A stretch of 64,000 nt of DNA, taken from positions 122,533 to 186,532 of the forward strand of contig CANNZV010001056.1 in assembly GCA_947561585.1 (NCBI GenBank), in the 5' to 3' direction. Position numbers and translations under genes: made by a program. This stretch comes from Caprella mutica. Lineage: Eukaryota > Arthropoda > Malacostraca > Amphipoda > Caprellidae. The notes below the pieces were generated by a model, which was not told the DNA's origin, did not search any database, and worked only from the letters and a program-made list of their open reading frames with translations. Of this stretch, positions 10,971-22,883 are shown one piece after another (the first letter of the stretch is position 1; the number at the start of each line of letters is the position of its first letter).

Positions 10971-11392
10971 GATAAATAGTAAAGAAAAACGAGATGCTCT
11001 GTGTACTGCCACGTTAAAAAAAAGCTTTGAAGATCAAATGTGCTAAAATGTACACAAGTATTGCAATTCTATGAGAACTTTAATACATGTATTAATTTAC
11101 ACGAACTGCTATTCGTCATTTTTTTATTTCAGTCAGTTAATTGTGATATTGACGTCATATTCACTAAGCACGCGATTTAATGATTATTCTATAGACTGTG
11201 AATTAATACGTTGGAGTTCATACCTTATATAATTGTAATATCATTATAACTTTATACATATAACATTGTTGGATGAAACATTTTTGTTTATTAAAAATAA
11301 TAAATTATTGAAATTTACATCAAATGCGATATTTGCTTCAAATTTTCAAATTTCACGAAATTAAATAAATAATACTCTTAATTTTTTTTGTG

Positions 11393-11760
11393 CATCATAA
11401 GGCACAGCGAAATATTATTAGTAATGCCATTAAAATGGAAAGGATAGACGATATCTTAACGAGGAAAGCTTCCTTTGATATTAATTATCTAATTAATGCA
11501 TGCATAAATTATTATCTAGAGCAGTGTTAATAATACATTGGAAATTAATACATTGGAAATTAAATCAACCTTTGAAAGCTTCATGAAAGGTTGGTCTTAC
11601 CTTTCATTTGATGCTAAATATTGCCTTGATATTAATTACCTAATTAAATAATGTGTGCCTGAAGAGATAAAATGATGGTAATTAACAGTACACATTATCA
11701 AATAGTTTCATCAAAATAATAATTAAAGAGCATATTGTTATGATATATTTGTACAAGTGT
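11393..11760. other. Conserved block U2, copy A
   Basis: About 360 bp shared with 29932-30305 and, inverted, 61745-62085, at roughly 90% by eye. It contains aaggcacagcgaaat, ggatagacgatatcttaacg, a dense TAAT/GATA-type stretch (attaattatctaattaatgc then atgcat and ttattatctagagcag), and aaggttggtcttacctttca. Multiple TAATTA and TTATCT cores make a homeodomain/GATA-type regulatory element plausible, but in AT-rich DNA such cores also arise by chance. A 15-bp phrase (taatacattggaaat) is duplicated only in this copy. Confidence 0.65.
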
Positions 11761-12165
11761 TTGATAAACGTTAGATAAAATAATTATTTCTATAGTATTA
11801 AAATGTATTCAAGAAAATACTCATATATACATGAACAGGATTATATGTCATAAGAAAAAAAAATAATCATCTTGATTTTAATTTAATTAGAAACATAATT
11901 GCACTGTGTGCACTGTGCATTAAGTTCAATTGGATTATGTGCACTGGTAGAGTGCATACCTAAAGGACATTGACCACCCAATAATCTTTGGTTTAAAATG
12001 ACCTTGACCTTTGACCTGATTATTCCCTTTGACCTATTTAAATGGTTCTTGGATAATTGATCAATCGTCCCACCAAATTCCAGGGAAATTCCGCCTAAAA
12101 TATTACCTTCCGCAATCTGCAAAGGTAATAACACAGAGAGCAAGTTATAGTGGGTCCATAGTAGA

Positions 12166-12244
12166 TTATGTCGGGATCCGCTTACATAATTTTTGCCGGG
12201 TTCAATATTACGTACACTTTGGATACATACATTATAATTATGTA
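12166..12244. repeat. Conserved 79-bp end segment of the duplication
   Basis: It shares gattatgtcgggatccgctt then acataat with 30784-30860. The phrase forms a short inverted repeat (ATTATGT...ACATAAT) around GGATCC. It is the last similarity before the duplication ends in both copies. Confidence 0.5.
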
Positions 12245-12252
12245 AAAAGCTA

Positions 12253-12706
12253 ATGGATGAAAAAATTACTCCTTGAATGTAGTCATTTAACAAGGATTGT
12301 GATGAAAAATTACTCCTTGAATGTAGTCATTTAACAAGGATTGTGATGAAAAATTACACCTTGAATGTAGTCATTTAACAAGGATTGTGATGAAAAATTA
12401 CTCCTTGAATGTAGTCATTTAACAAGGATTGTGATGAAAAATTACACCTTGAATGTAGTCATTTAACAAGGATTGTGATGAAAAATTACTCCTTGAATGT
12501 AGTCATTTAACAAGGATTGTGATGAAAAATTACTCCTTGAATGTAGTCATTTAACAAGGATTGTGATGAAAAATTACTCCTTGAATGTAGTCATTTAACA
12601 AGGATTGTGATGAAAAACTACTCCTTGAATATAGTCATTTAACAAGGATTGTGATGAAAAATTACTCCTTGAATGGAGTCATTTAACAAGGAATGTAATG
12701 AAAAAG
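12253..12706. repeat. 44-bp minisatellite, about 10 copies
   Basis: The unit begins gatgaaaaattactccttga and continues atgtagtcatttaacaaggattgt. The period is 44 bp with few variants (tacacc for tactcc; one atagtc; one tggagtc). Each unit contains an imperfect hairpin: TCCTTG-AATG pairs with CATT-TAA-CAAGGA. It is absent from A' at the matching place. Confidence 0.95.
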
Positions 12707-12709
12707 GGG

Positions 12710-15700
12710 CGCAAGAACTTGTGGCTGCATTCACGGATGGAAGAGGAAATGATAGGTGATAGTAAATGAAGCCTACGAGCCTACTTAACACCAAAATCTA
12801 AGGCCTCGTAGTTGAAGACCATAAACCTAGCGCTATTTCCCAAGACTACAAGTAGCGTTAAAAAATAATAAATATGGTAAATATAAAAAAAGACAATACA
12901 TAATCCAAATTATAAAAACAGTTCGTAATCCATAGGACACTACCCCCTTCTCTTCCATTCACCTCAAACAGCTTCAGGATACATCTTAATAATGCATAAG
13001 ATTCAACAATGATTATTAATTTTGGTTCACTATTTTAATATATGAGAAAACAATTACTAGGATGAATGTACACAAGATGACAGAACACTAACGTCAAATA
13101 TGAAATTAAGGATTTAGATGGATGATTCTTGTCTCAAATAAACAGTTCTAATAAAACTATTCTTTATTTCGTGATTGATTTTATTATGAAGATTTTATTG
13201 TCAATTTTATTTCAAATACACTATTTTTTTGTCAATTTAATGATATCTAATAATATCTAATAATGGCATATCTAATAATTTTCTGGAGATTCCTGATCCA
13301 TTCGAATTCAACAGCAATTTATTCATTCATTGCTCTGTGATGTCAATTTTTTATGTTGTACTTATCAGTGATTTCATGTATCTTCCAAACTCAACTTCAA
13401 TAAACTTTTCGTCAAAACTTCACCTGAGTTTGGAGAGTTAAAGTTCTGTGCCTCTCCTTTAATCGGAGAACAAATAAATAACGTCTGTGAGCACCTGATT
13501 CTGCCACAGTCTCTGCCATGGAAGGAGAAGATGGAAGAGGAAAATGTTTAGGTGAGATGAGGAGGAGAGGGGTGAAAGAGAGGTAATAAGTTAAATCAAT
13601 AAAGAAAAAGAGAAAGGAGAAAGGGAATAGAAACATTTAAGTCATACATGTATAAATGTAAAAAATATTTCACAAATATCCAATTATTTTTATTTCATAA
13701 ACATATCTGCATCATCTTTTATCTTTTTAGTATCTGGACATAATCGTTTTTTATTTTTGTTTATTATTTTTTCTGTGGTTTTATAATTCGTTTTTTTTTT
13801 CTCTGAATATTCCTTCTATTGATGAACTGTTCTATTATTAAATAATGCCGGGAATGATTTGGTAAGAAATACGTCTGCTTCGAAAAATTTCTCTATTTCG
13901 AAAAAATAACAATTGAAATATTGAAACAATATTCAATTTTCTGATGCACATTTTCCAGTCTGTTATTGTTCTCATGTGTAAGATTTATATGAAAGGAGAG
14001 TAAAAGTCTGAATCTATTAACTAGCATTAATTTATTGCTTGATATAGATAATTGAAGTCAATGGCAATTACATCCGAAGGTGGATTAGTGTTGATGCATG
14101 GTAATTAGGTTGCGTCCTTTGAGCCCAGAGCTGTTGGAATTAGATTTTCTAGCTTATTATTCTAGTTCATATTCTATATTCCTAGATTTTATTGTCAGGT
14201 GGACTTGATCATCTTCATTTACTATCACCTCTTCATTTTCCTCTTATATCCCAGAATGTAATCACCGGTGCTTGTGACCCTTTTGCTCTCATTGTCTGGG
14301 GTGCAACTGTATTCACGGAACAGCTTTTCTGCAACAATGAGCAATGTCACAGACTGGTTGAATATTACTATTCTCTTTAAGCCAAGTTCATTTCTGACTT
14401 CTTCATCCAGTCCCTTGTATACAATTTACTTTTAATGTCAGATGAAGTATAATCCTCTACCAAATAATTGATTTTGATTAACAAGATTTCAATTCAAGAT
14501 ATGATAGGACTACAAAAGTCAAAAATATCATTGAAATCAATCAAGTATATTTATTTAATTATGACTTTGAACGGACAAAAATCAAAATATTGGTAAGAAA
14601 ATATTCCATTCAATCTGAGGGTTGGTAAAGCATATTTATTACAAGATTTTAATAGGATTACATTCTATAAAGAGTCTGCCTTTGATTTCTTGTTCCTTTC
14701 AACTCCTGTACTTTTTTCCAATTACAATTTACCATCAATGAAATGTTTCATGTGAGTTATTTATCTTTGATTAATATATTTTATTTGTAATCTGGCAAGC
14801 TGTTGAACTTGCATATTTTATGTTTACTTAAATGATCAAAAATAATTAAATATAAATAATAAAAAAAGATTACAATAATTTGTGTATAATTGATCGTTGA
14901 CAATGATGTTGTCGATGTTAATATAGGATGTGGTACTCCACCAGGTAGCACCTTAGAGCCACTACATTGTATCACATTCCATGGCAATATCTGTGAGTTA
15001 TTTTTAAAATATCTTCCGTTTCTGTACACCAACAATGCTAATAGAAATAAATCACTTTGCAAGACTCCATGTTACAGAGTTTAGACTTCGAATTCGAGTT
15101 TGGTGAAGATTAATTTGTCTATGGGAGATTAATGACTGGTGTGAAAGATTGCAATCGAATGATTCAGTAATGGGGAAATTAAATTTATCTTCTATTTATT
15201 TAAACTAATTTAGTAACACTTTAAGTTAATAAGTTATAAATGTAAAACATAGATAAAAAGCAGCTCAGATTTTAATTTCTATAGATTCATTAAATTATCG
15301 GAAATTTCAAATTGATTTTTCAAATTATTATTATTCAATTTTTTCTATCAATAATTGTTCAATGACCTTATTTCAACTACAGTCTTACAGCAACTACGCG
15401 AAAATAATAGTTACAATTGCAATAGCGAGTTTATCAGTAATACTATCGTCATTATTAAATTCTTTTTCTACTATTTTTCTGCATTCTTTTTATTATTATT
15501 CATTAATGTTATTTGTATATGTTTATTAAAGAATAAAATGCAATGTCGAAATTATAGTTTTCCTATATTGATGCTTTCATGTGAATGACTAGGATTTTTC
15601 AGTAGTTATGTACTAGCTGTGCTCAGGTAAACAACCTGCCTTTCACTGCTCTCATAATTGTTACGTTACAACGAAGATAGTGTTAACACAGTCACGTTGT

Positions 15701-18700
15701 GTGTTTTCTTTGGGCTAAGGGAGGCTTCAACTATTTTTTAAATATTTATTGAATTACTAAGGATTATTTTTTATTTGAACAGTGAAACTATTTATGAGAT
15801 TCTTGTATCCTCTGTTTGGAAAGTATTTGCATTGATGTACTGTGATTGATAACAACATTTTACGAGAGCTATAATATACTATTTATTCATTGGGGACAGA
15901 TATTCTTACCATTAATTTACTAACAGAAAGAAGAGTTTTATAGTTCAAAGGCAAAGAAATTATTTGTAGTTAATTATGTTAGAATTTTCTTGAATTGTTC
16001 CCAATTTTTTTCATTTTCATCTCTAAATTTATTTATGAAAATTACAATTTCAATGCCCCAATATGAGAAATGATTTTTTTATTTGCTCCTTCACCCAATT
16101 TACCGAAATCAGAGTTATTTAAATATTATTAGCAACTAATATAACACTTTTCATACTTTATTTCTATTATTGATATGAACAAGCATAAAAAATACATTAA
16201 TATTAACAGTTTTATTTATGCTGTATACATTAAATAGGTTCAATAATAATTCGCTGTTTGTTCAAAATTACGTGTAAAACGATATCAATATTTCAAATGT
16301 TGTTTAACAATGTAAAAATATGTATAAGCGAAATTATTATTTGTTAAATGCAGTTTTATATTTTAAATTGAGGAGAAAATCAATTCTATATTCTTTTTAC
16401 ATTATTAGGTTTTTGTATTTCGAAATAATAACAGCCCCTTACAGTGTTGATACCTAACTCTTTATTTTGCCATAGAATTCCCTTTTTTTACGTGTTATTG
16501 TATGTGAAAACGTTGTCAATTAAATAATCTTAGAAAATCTGGTTCATTCATATTCCTACATTCGATGTCAGTCTTTTGTATTTAATGTAAAACTCTTGAC
16601 TATCAAATATTTTGGTGAATATTTAATTTTTGCACTGGAATTGAAAAAAAGTAATCTAATACAGAAACATTTTAACTATTGATTATATTAGAATTAAAAG
16701 ATAGTACCACAAATAACAAAAATCAGAGGCCAATTGTAAAGCTTAAATCTCTTCTGAGTCATATATTCCTTACAATAATAATAATATTTTTTTAAATCAG
16801 TTATAACTAATTCACGCATCGTATTACTCACATTACAGTAATGTTAGTATTGATAATGATATTCTTCAGAAGATATAATAAATTGCTAGTCAGTAAAACT
16901 TTTTAATGGTATTCATTCCTGTTGATTTGTTATTGCAAACTTTTCTAATCATTTGCGTAACTTCTCATCACTTGACAATCAATTCATCTGTTCAATAACT
17001 GGGCATTACCCCCTTTTCTCTACAGTGGGGAAATGATGTCAATAACAGGGTTTGTATCACCATCTTACTATCAAGTTTGGTCACTTGGTAATCAGTGAGT
17101 GAAGTTAAAATTACTAAACTTGAGGTACTGCTTGCCTCGTTAACTAAAATAGACAAATTAAATTCTCCTGTTTCGGATGAAGTCATACGCGTACTGGAGA
17201 TTGGTGAGAGGGATACAGTTTGAGGAATAGTTTTGTATAAAGTAATAAAGAACATTTACATCTGTTATATTCATTTGTTCATTTTAATTCCATATTTTAT
17301 CCTCATATTACATCTAATTAATGAAATAAACAACAATATGTAGAACCTAACAAATATTAAGTATAATTATAATAGAATCAGTAAAGCTAGCTCTAGATCT
17401 TTACATACTTATTTCATTTATTTATTTATATCTTTGCATGTACGAAAATAGATTCATTATATAAAAGGTATTTACATTATCAATAGTTTATGTCTATCTA
17501 TACCATCAATATAACCGTATGACTCAGTATAATTTATTTTTCTTCTTGACGCCTCCCAACTGTAATACTTTTTTATTTTTCACCTCCGTCATGTTCTTTA
17601 TTTTTTACTTCAATTTTATCATTTTCTATGCAACATTACAAATTAACATTGATACTAAATAATTTTATTTGATTATTAATATGATATCTTTTAGAATAAA
17701 ATCTTTTGATCTAGTTTATCAAATGCAGATATTCTGTATTAAATATTGCGGGAAAAAAACAGTTTTCTAAATTACTTTTGGTGACCGAGTTATTTGATGA
17801 AAAACATTATGTAAGTGAAATATATTATTTTCTTTTCTCTATTTAATATAAAAGTTACTTATCGCTGAAGTAAATGACAATTCCTAACTGTGAATTTAGA
17901 TTTAGAAGCTAACAATGATTATTCTATTTTTTAATACTTTATCAATGTCGCATTGAAATGGTAGCAGACATTTCCGACATTCCGGCCGTATTTTTAATGG
18001 TTCTTTTAATATTTCTTGAAATTTATAAATTTGTGATAATCTATATATATGGTATTCAGCGAAGTTTATTGTTTATTCTAATTAAGTATGTCATTTGATC
18101 CATAAGATGTATCCTTGATCTCATTAAAATGTTATATAAATAAACTGTATTTTGATATGAAAATGTTTAATTTTAAATCTCTGTAAATTATTTCATTGAA
18201 TGTTCTGACATTAGTTTATCCCTTCTAGCGACTTTTTTTCAGTTTTACCTGTCTAAACACGCAGAAAAAAATAAAAAGGATTCCGCTTTGAATTCTGCAT
18301 TCGAATTTCTGTACTTTGAATCAGAGAAATATTTTTTTTCATATAATTGCAGTGAAATGAACATTAAACCAATTCTCTCACATCATTTCGTAACTATACT
18401 AATATGGAATAATGCCATCTCTACTTTAATTACACAATCTTCACAATAAATAGTGTGTTCCGAAACAGAACATAAACCCAAACTAAACTTAAATTATGTT
18501 AATTCAATGAAGGGGATAATTCTGGTCAGATCCATTGTTGTATCTACAATTAACTTCCTAATATCCCAACACATTCAATTTACTGTTTAAAAGATACATC
18601 GTATATCAAATAATCAGGAAAAGTGAGAAAAAGATATTTAAAGATACTTTGACTAAGTATCTGTCAAACAACTGCATTCTAAAGCAGAAACACATAAAAT

Positions 18701-18984
18701 AATACTAAGAGAAAACCATATTATTGAAGTGGACTATAGTTCACATATGCAAACAATTTAACTAATATTATAGTACAGCTCGATATCATTTCTTTCAAAT
18801 GTCAAATAACAGTTAATTCTATTAAACATATATAAATATTGAATAACAAATATATATTAAAGTAGTTAATAAATCATATAATTTTTAAATCAACTTATTT
18901 CTTGTTATAAAACATAATGCATGTTTAATGTACTGCACGTAGATAGTATAACAATATTCTCCACAGCATATTGTATAAACACAA
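12710..18984. other. Single-copy AT-rich DNA between the duplication copies; no gene confirmed
   Basis: No element ends, tandem arrays or duplication similarity were seen. Weak exon-like islands of higher GC occur near 13400-13551 (see findings), 14190-14380 and 14890-15084. The last two are 60-65-codon open frames without recognisable domains or convincing splice sites. The rest is closed in all frames. Confidence 0.5.
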
Positions 18985-19797
18985 TTGCATTGTAAATTGT
19001 TATTGAATTATTATTCATTTGTTGCTGGTTTTATTTGCATGAAGTTTGGCAAAGTAAATAGTATTTCGAATTATCTTTCTCAAAGTTATTGGGAGGTAAA
19101 ATCAACAATGAAAAATCTTCTAGTATCGTACCATATTTTAGCTGTAAATATTTATGACAAATTCTATTATGGTGATTATTGACTATAGGAACACTTTTTA
19201 ATTGGGCTCACAGTAGATCGAACAGTGGGTGTAAACAAAGGTCTTGATGGGTTAATAAGGATTTTCTAAATGTCTGATTGTATCAGCATCCACATTTGAT
19301 GACCACTTTCCGGGTACTGTGAATAAATTAAATTTTAAAACACTCTAAAGAGCAGTTACAGAAACAATTAAAATAGACACTCACAAGTGAATGCATAGTT
19401 TTAAATATTTAAAAGAGTGTGAATTATACTGCTTTCATTTATTAACTACATCGCCAAGTAAAGAATTATATTTATTCAAATATATTGAAAGAGCTTGTCA
19501 AAGGTTACATGTTCCATTTTTTATTTATTTTATTCTTTACAAGGCTGCTAATGTGAAGTAATTACTAAGTAAGTGTGATATTTAATAAAAAGATCGTTGC
19601 TTTTTTCAATTTTATGGAAAATCAACCAGCCTATTTTCATATGTATTATATTTTATTTTTGATTAAATAGTAGTCTTTATGAATCCTCGTGATATATTAA
19701 AGAAGGTACGATTACTTAAATAATCGTGTATAACATTTGCCGATTATTTCTCACATCTCAAAATAAATCAATTTATTACTCAGCAAATTATTGTTCT

Positions 19798-19985
19798 CTC
19801 CTATACTCCATTAAATTGTACTTCTTTTACAGATTTATCTACGACTCAGTCAATCTAAACATCTGAACAAATTGTGTTAGTTCATTCGTTTGTTAATTGG
19901 AGTTCAGTGGCTACCCTTTGAAGTTGAAAATAATTAGACTGTTGCGGTATCGGATATTTTGGGTTAACGTGGAATTGAATGAGAA
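19798..19985. repeat. Conserved block U3, copy A'
   Basis: This is the partner of 828-1010, with the ctgttgcggtatcggatatt core identical in both copies. It has no coding potential. Flanks on either side are only weakly alignable. Confidence 0.6.
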
Positions 19986-21677
19986 AGTTTAATATAATTT
20001 TAATTATTTATTGATTAAAGGTTTATTCGATTAAATATGGTAGAGCAATCATATCGCTTTGATTTGAATATTGTACGCTCGTGAAATCTAGAATTAAGGT
20101 GAATCAATTATAGTGCTTATTTCATTAGCAATTAATTATTTTCTAAATTTATATTTTTACAATATATTAGAGAGGAGGTGTAGAATCGTGTGTGTAAGGA
20201 AAAGAATCAGGTTTTATCCTCTATTAAACGGTATAGTTTAAATTACTTATCAAATGATGAAACATATCGACTATAGGCTGTGTTAAATTAATTTGCATTA
20301 ATTTGCATTAATAACATTTTCAGTTAATAATTATATGAAATATGTATTATTTATATTGAAATTAAATGCATATGAAGTTATGTATCATCTATAGTATATA
20401 ATTAAATGATCGATATAATTTTAAATTAGAATATAAATTTATAATAATTTGTTTACGATAATATTTCAAATATTAAGTTTATATGAGAATATCAATTCAA
20501 ATCTCTACAAAAATTAATAAATTTATTCCTAAATAGTAATAATAATCGTCTTACTTCGTGCATTTAAAGAAACTGATGAGACTATTCAAAACTCTTTATT
20601 TCTCTTTTAATTTTTGTTTTTTGATGTCACTCCTGATAGGTATATATTAATATATTGTTTGAAATTCTAAAAAGAAAATTAAATTAACTATTGTAAAACT
20701 CACAACGAAGTTTTTGCCAATTATTACTTAATAGTCTTTGAATTTGTTTAGTTCTTTATTAGTTATAAAATTAATTACTACTATTTTGTAATTTTTGTAG
20801 TAACTTCGCATTGAAACATTATGTAGCAGTTAAATGTTAAGTCTCATTAAGAAAGTGAAAATAGCGTCTTGGAATCAAAAGGAACATAATCAAATGACCC
20901 ACGTTAAAAATTGCAATTGACAAAAAATTGTATATTTTTTTATTAGGTCATTTATATGATAAAAAGTTAGTTATTTAATTGAATATAAAAATCCATATAA
21001 TAAGAATTAAAAATTTACAAAATTAGAATATCAACGTAATTATCAATATAAATTTATCAGAACTGTTCATTCAAAACATCCCTTTAATATTCTTCTCTTT
21101 GGTGCAATAAAATCACAGCGAGTTATTTCAATTTAAAATATCCACTGCTATCTCTTCTCTCTCCACGTATCTTTTTGGATTCTATTGAACTTTTATAGAA
21201 ATTTTTTGATCTGTGAATATGACATGTAACAAATTTCGTATTTGTGCTGTAAATCATATCATTCGAGAGCCAGGATTTGATGTCATTGTAACTTCAATAT
21301 ACTACTATATAGTATAATACTGGATTATCTTACGTGTAGGGCAAATGCAATAAAAAAAATTCTAATATGGATGTATAACAAAGAGTTATTATAATTTTCT
21401 TTTTTTTGTAAATAAATGTTTATGTGAAGTTATTCAAGCAAAGTGAGGTTGATAATACATCTCATTTCTTTTGAAGCAACTCTTTTTGGACTTGTTTTAC
21501 ATAACTAATTTTATTTATTTTACAATGAATTTAGATATCAAAAATCAATATCAAAATTTATTTCAAAAAATCCGTAGCCGCAATCTCTCTAGTTCACCAT
21601 ATCTAATACCTCGGACTGAAAGCATAAGAAGTGAAACATGTGCCAACTTTTATACCCAGGCCCATAAGTTAAGTTAC

Positions 21678-21807
21678 GGTCCACTACAGTGCGATTGGTT
21701 CCTCTTCATTTCTCTCTTTTGTGAAGACATTCTCCAATGTGGTGTTTATATCTCACTTTGAGAGTAACAACAGTACTTACCATTTTGCAAATGGAGGATG
21801 TACTTTG
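21678..21807 (+). repeat. 130-bp dispersed repeat, copy 1
   Basis: It shares tggtgtttatatctcacttt then gagagtaacaa and gcaaatggaggatgtacttt with 44302-44430, at roughly 90% by eye and in the same orientation. Neither copy has visible terminal repeats. It may be the conserved end of a dispersed element. Confidence 0.7.
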
Positions 21808-21824
21808 AATTTGGGAGAGGGCAC

Positions 21825-22000
21825 ACACTGAATATCACTCGGGAGTTGATTGCATGAGTTATACAACAGTCGCTGGCTAAATTTAAATTCACTGGCTGAC
21901 GTTAGGCCTGTACGGAAATTGTCAACTCACTTTCTTGGTTTAAACTTAGAGAAACAGTTAACCTACGGCCAATGAATTATTATATCTATAAATTGGTTTC
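21825..22000. repeat. Partner of the 5547-5720 segment
   Basis: The ttgattgcatgagttataca and gtcgctggctaaat text is shared with 5547-5720. No open frame spans it. Confidence 0.65.
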
Positions 22001-22715
22001 GGTGAGATTAATGTAATATTATTTCTCGAAGAATTGTATTAAAAATGCTTATACATATTGTGTCAATTCTGTGGGATATTTATATTCATTATATTTGATA
22101 TGAAAATACACAATAATGGTTTTAAGTCAAATTTTTTATACATAGTAGTTTAACTTATATACTTATTTAATTATAAGAGGAATTAGCTATATTATTTATT
22201 TATTTACATGTTGTTTGATTTACACAGTGCAGATTAATTGTTATCTTAAGATAAAAAATAATTTTCTTCATAGTGATATTGTACGGTTATACGAATGTTC
22301 TCTAGTTCTCTGTTCTCTGAATTAGCGCTCATTTGCGAAAACAATATCACAACTCTAGAAAAGCTATTTTTCAATAAAAGCATTTTTGCACTTGTACATC
22401 TCATTTCTTATATATATAGAGATATATCGTTCAGAAATTGAGCCTTTTTAGTAGTCAATTTTTGAGCTACAATTAAGAAAAATTGACGAAATAAATCAAG
22501 ATTTCAAGATTTACATGCCTATACGGAAATGCATGTTTTGTGTTTATGACGATGTTCACGTAAAGAGTGAAATGATATATTTTACATAAACTATTATCAA
22601 ATTTTTTCGCAAAAAATTACAACTATTGTCACTTCATTTTCATTGAACAATATTTATAACAAATAGGAAGCGAAGTTGATCTCTAAATTATGGTGAGACT
22701 TCATTAATAATTCTA

Positions 22716-22883
22716 ATGGACAAACAACTTCCAGAAAATGACGAAGGACCTCTTGAACAAAATCAACCTTCTTTAAAAACAGAACCTTTTAGACCGTTAG
22801 TGATGATGGCAAAATTTCTAAGTTTGGGTGAAGGAGGACAATATTTTAGGTTTTCTAAAGCGATACAAAGTACTCTGAAATGA
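22716..22883 (+). CDS. Short ORF of unknown function (55 codons)
   Basis: ATG at 22716 opens a 55-residue frame ending in TGA at 22881-22883. It begins MDKQLPENDEGPLEQNQPS and contains VMMAKFLSLGEGGQYFRFSK. The composition is richer in charged and glycine residues than random AT-rich ORFs nearby. Copy A keeps the same text but has lost the ATG and gained a frameshift. No signal peptide, membrane segment or known domain is recognised. It could be an exon of a longer gene, an old gene fragment carried in the duplication, or chance. No strong splice donor is evident at its end. Confidence 0.3.
   Translation: MDKQLPENDEGPLEQNQPSLKTEPFRPLVMMAKFLSLGEGGQYFRFSKAIQSTLK

Larger units (their letters stand above)
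1..12245 (+). repeat. Segmental duplication, copy A (left end cut by window)
   Basis: This segment aligns collinearly with 18985-30865. Matching anchors, in the same order and orientation, are 828-1010 with 19798-19985, 5547-5720 with 21825-22000, 6670-6860 with 22665-22865, 8880-9110 with 25535-25760, 9660-9790 with 27880-28010, 10022-10111 with 28230-28319, 10505-10970 with 28819-29281, 11393-11760 with 29932-30305, and 12166-12244 with 30784-30860. The offset ranges from about 15.6 to 19 kb because of later insertions. Divergence is very uneven, from nearly identical blocks to barely alignable AT-rich DNA. The right limit is where similarity stops, just before the 44-bp minisatellite. The left limit lies outside the window. 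Confidence 0.85.

Noticed and set aside
12253..12706. CRISPR-like regular repeats
   Set aside because: The arrays here are head-to-tail tandem units without unique spacers, in eukaryotic DNA.
16992..17255. Minus-strand 87-codon frame with Ser/Thr-rich product
   Set aside because: Composition is somewhat protein-like, but no splice sites, domain or duplication support was found.
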